Translations under genes and position numbers: made by a program
The notes under the pieces: model-generated
Databases searched by the model: none
Told to the model about the DNA's origin: nothing
What the model saw: the letters and a program-made list of their open reading frames with translations, nothing else
In this document: positions 18,227-20,749 of the stretch, piece after piece
Numbering within the stretch: position 1 is the stretch's first letter
Layout: each line of letters begins with the position of its first letter
Origin: Hyphochytrium catenoides
Taxonomy: Eukaryota; Sar; Hyphochytriomycetes; Hyphochytriales; Hyphochytriaceae
Reading direction: 5' to 3'
DNA length: 20,749 bases
NCBI GenBank assembly: GCA_900088475.1
Contig: FLMG01002770.1
Span: 31,640-52,388 of the forward strand

Positions 18227-19870
18227 CTACTTATGGACGGGATTTTTGTCTGGCCCCTCTCCAGGTATTGGCTGGATACGTGTTGGGGAGTGAGAGTGTT
18301 CGTTGGAGGAAGAAGGAGTTGCGAACTGCATGACTATGAGGTTGCTCTTTAGAAAAAAGCAGTCATCGGGGTATTTGAATGCCAGGTAGGTCGTCTGGAC
18401 TATGAATGTCCAGAGGATGAAACCCTGACCCAAACATAACTCCAGTGGAGACAGACTAAACCTGTAAGAGCTGGGAATACCGTTACTACGTGCTTCCGAC
18501 GCCTGCTGTGTATCGTCTACTAGCCCCTGATATAGGTCAAACCGATAGAAGCACATGTTTGGCCAGAAACGGAGATAAAGTAGTAGCAGGTAGATCGGCA
18601 GGAGGACTGATAAACCCATTAGTGCCGTCTTTTTTAGGCCCCTTTCTTTCCGAAGGGTGACGGGATATGCGTCACAGAAGATCACCAATACTGCTAGATT
18701 CAGAACCGTGAAACAGGCAAAGACCAGACCAGCTGACGTGAAGCAGTATGTCCCTACTAGTCCGAGCGCAAAGAGGCAAGCTTCTAGCAGGAAGAGGATG
18801 GCCTCAAAAGTTTTCAGAGTTCGTCGCAATAACGCTAAGTTGAGACACGCTGCTTGGTTTAGAAGGAAGAATAATGTGGTCAGGGCATAGCAGATCGCAA
18901 GCAGAAGACGACCTTTCTCCGAGACGCTCTGGAGCACAAGGCCAGCTAATAGGGAGGAAGCATTCAGGAGATCGGAGCCCAGGATCAGCCATTTGCTTCG
19001 CAGCAAGCCTTCATGCCTCCTCCACCAGTCAAGAAAGAACCTGCCACCCATTGCCTCCATCAAAGTCCGATCTCTCTCCGCGAGAGTGAGCTCCACATAG
19101 AAGTCTACGGCCCTCAATGCCCTTATCCTTTCACTGAGCACTCGTTGAGGGTTTGCTTCTTCTTTATCATCTCTAAAGCAGGGCTTAGGAGCATCTAGCG
19201 GCCTAAGTGGATTACCGTTGCTGCTGATGGGGAAAGAATCCAAGCAACTTATCGTGTTGAGCGTGGTATCAATGTAATCCCGTGCTTCCATGAGTGACTT
19301 TATGGAACCACTATCCAGTGCCGGTGTGCCAGGAGATTTTTTCTCCTGTAGGTGTTTGATAAGCCCTCGGCAGATACTGACTGTCGTACCACCACCAGCT
19401 TCTTCGAGGAGCTGTCGGTGAGTCATTTCGTAAGGTTGCTCTTGGCCTCTACCGAGCGTCATATAGTAGGGTCCGTAGTAGCCCCAATTCTGACTATGCA
19501 AGCCGTAGTACTAATGAGGAGAAGAACGAATAGGAGAAGAACCTAGAGAAGATGGAGACCTAGATGTACTCGCCACCAGCTGCGGCTCAGTATTCGGCTC
19601 AGTGAAGCTTAACAACCTATGCCGTCAATAGTAGGTCACAAGAGCCTCCAATAGCAGGAGCTTCTTGGTTGCTTTGCTCCGACGTAGTAGCATAACAAGT
19701 GAAGGAGGATTCCTCTCTTGAATAGCTGACGTCTTTGATAGAACCTCCTTGTTATTAATAGCTCCGGGAGGAGGAGGAGGAAAGAAAGCACTAGGTTGTC
19801 TCTCACTTACCGCCTTGATGATCTTCTGGTGGTGGCGGGAGGTACTACTACTCAATATGATCACCATCAT
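18227..19870 (-). CDS. Polytopic membrane protein, function unknown
   Basis: Main exon 19510-18227 is a single open frame of about 427 codons. Two proposed 5' exons, 19870-19811 and 19747-19640, join it in phase 0 with GTAAGT and GTGACC donors, giving about 483 residues. After a soluble part (GLHSQNWGYYGPYY, ERIRALRAVDFYVELTLAER) come at least five strongly hydrophobic segments: ILGSDLLNASSLLAGLVLQS, LLAICYALTTLFFLLNQAA, AILFLLEACLFALGLVGTY with VFACFTVLNLAVLVIF close behind, LSVLLPIYLLLLYLRF, and GQGFILWTFIVQTTYLAF. The C-terminal tail is polar (SSSNEHSHSPTRIQPIPGEG). No transporter or enzyme motif is recognised. If the upstream exons are wrong, the first ATG in the main exon is at 19462, giving 411 residues. 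The membrane-protein call is strong; the 5' end is not. Confidence 0.65.
19748..19810 (-). other. Proposed 63-nt stop-free intron in the membrane protein gene
   Basis: GTAAGT donor, pyrimidine-rich CCTCCTCCTCC tract, CTATTAATAAC branch-like element and AAG acceptor. Length is a multiple of three with no stop, so retention would insert 21 residues including a proline run. Whether it is spliced cannot be told from sequence. Confidence 0.4.
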
Positions 19871-20749
19871 CGCCCAGCGAGGACGCTAAACTGTACAGGA
19901 ACCCTGGTGCAGAGGCATTAAAGAGGCTCTCCTCTCCCGCCACCGTCCACCATCCGCCGACACATCACGCCCCCTCCCCTCCCCTCCGTGAATAATAACC
20001 TGATGTCCTCTTTGACGACGAGTAACGCCAAGCAGACCTTGTCAATCAGGAACTAACAATCACCGTTGTTGCTGGGTGGACTGCTCGCAGCTGCTGCTTC
20101 TTCTTCGGTGTACAGTTGTACAAGAGAAGGTGGAAATGATGGATAATGTGCTATGATGATGATACAAAGGAGAGAAGAAGAAGCAGCAGAAAGAAGTCAT
20201 CATCAGGCAATAGAAGTTTCTAACGACAGCTCAGGGCGCCATCTGGGGTCCGCCCTGCTGCTGCCTGTCTATCGTGTAACGGACTCAAGGGTTTCAACCT
20301 AGCGTTAACGGCCCTATAGTGCGGAGGCACTGTGGCTCAAAGAACATATTCCTCTTGAGCAGTGGGACCCTTCTCTTTCTCACCTACTGCCTCGCGGCGT
20401 TTGAAGTTGATGATGACGACACCGTGGTCGATGGTTCACCTCCTCCTCCTGCTTCTCCCCTTATTATTACTGATGAAGGAGATCAATTATGATTCTTCCT
20501 TTTTTACTGATGATGAGCGGGGAAGAGATCAGGTTGAGGAGGACGAGACCAACAAGGCATCGTTGTAGCTTTCCTTGTTTCTTTTCTTCTTCTTCTTCTT
20601 CTTCTTCTTCTTCTTCTTCTTCTTCTTCTTCTTCTTCTTCTTCTTCTTTCTTTCTTCTCTTCTTATTCTTCTTCATCTTTTACTTCTTCTCTTTTTCACT
20701 CCTTAAAAAATCAATCCTTTGTTGCGTGGTGTGTGAGGAGGGTGCGGCG
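19871..20749. other. Gene-poor, low-complexity region
   Basis: No gene recognised. The region is rich in CCTCC, GAAGAAG and CTT runs. Open frames at 20362-20568 (+) and 20467-20676 (-) follow from simple sequence; the minus one is mainly a glutamate run. Confidence 0.5.
20585..20648 (+). repeat. (TTC)n microsatellite, about 21 units
   Basis: Uninterrupted TTC units over about 64 bp, flanked by looser CT-rich sequence to about 20695. It is a pure homopurine/homopyrimidine tract, able to form triplex DNA and prone to length change. Confidence 0.95.

Noticed and set aside
20467-20676. Minus-strand polyglutamate protein
   Set aside because: It is produced by the TTC microsatellite read on the other strand, with no supporting flanking coding signal.
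1-20749. CRISPR arrays, tRNA or rRNA genes, insertion sequences, prophage or toxin-antitoxin modules
   Set aside because: No regularly spaced repeats, cloverleaf-like elements, transposase motifs or terminal inverted repeats were seen, and the gene structure is eukaryotic.

Overview
This is nuclear DNA from a compact, intron-rich unicellular eukaryote. Genes are split by many GT-AG introns, with donors mostly GTAAG, GTGAG or GTACG. Many introns are only about 33-60 nt, others 100-350 nt. Base composition is mixed and intergenic gaps are often below 250 bp. The products are eukaryotic: class I myosin, a PDE12-type phosphodiesterase, D-aminoacyl-tRNA deacylase and a DPH4 J-protein. I cannot assign a lineage. 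A TH1-tailed myosin I argues against plants and many algae. All exon models were built by hand by matching splice phases and family motifs; there is no transcript evidence.

Layout. 1-1882 (+): 3' part of a class I myosin (end of motor, IQ neck, TH1 tail). 2567-5692 (+): a seven-exon PDE12-like enzyme. 5783-8483 (-): a many-exon gene for a protein of about 600 residues with a ubiquitin-like domain; its ends are uncertain. 8682-9515 (+): D-aminoacyl-tRNA deacylase, five exons. 9556-10011 (-) and 10093-10621 (-): two small genes, a 106-residue two-helix membrane protein and an 80-residue soluble protein, neither recognised. 10850-11481 (+): DPH4-type J-protein. 11562-14508 (-): twelve-exon fused LeuC-LeuD-type Fe-S hydro-lyase. 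15928-16404 (-): intronless DUF2241/ACT-domain protein. 16.6-18.1 kb: only weak candidate exons. 18227-19870 (-): polytopic membrane protein. 19.9-20.7 kb: no gene seen; it ends in a long TTC microsatellite.

The genes do not form one pathway. Two neighbours serve translation quality (DTD proofreads D-aminoacyl-tRNA; DPH4 supports diphthamide on elongation factor 2), and PDE12 relatives act on RNA poly(A) or 2-5A. The LeuCD-type enzyme and the ACT protein point to amino-acid or organic-acid metabolism. I found no operon, CRISPR array, tRNA, rRNA or transposon, and no clear multi-gene novel system. The most unusual items are the ubiquitin-like-domain gene I could not place, the intronless bacterial-type ACT gene, and two stop-free introns of length 3n, one carrying a 63-bp-spaced duplication.
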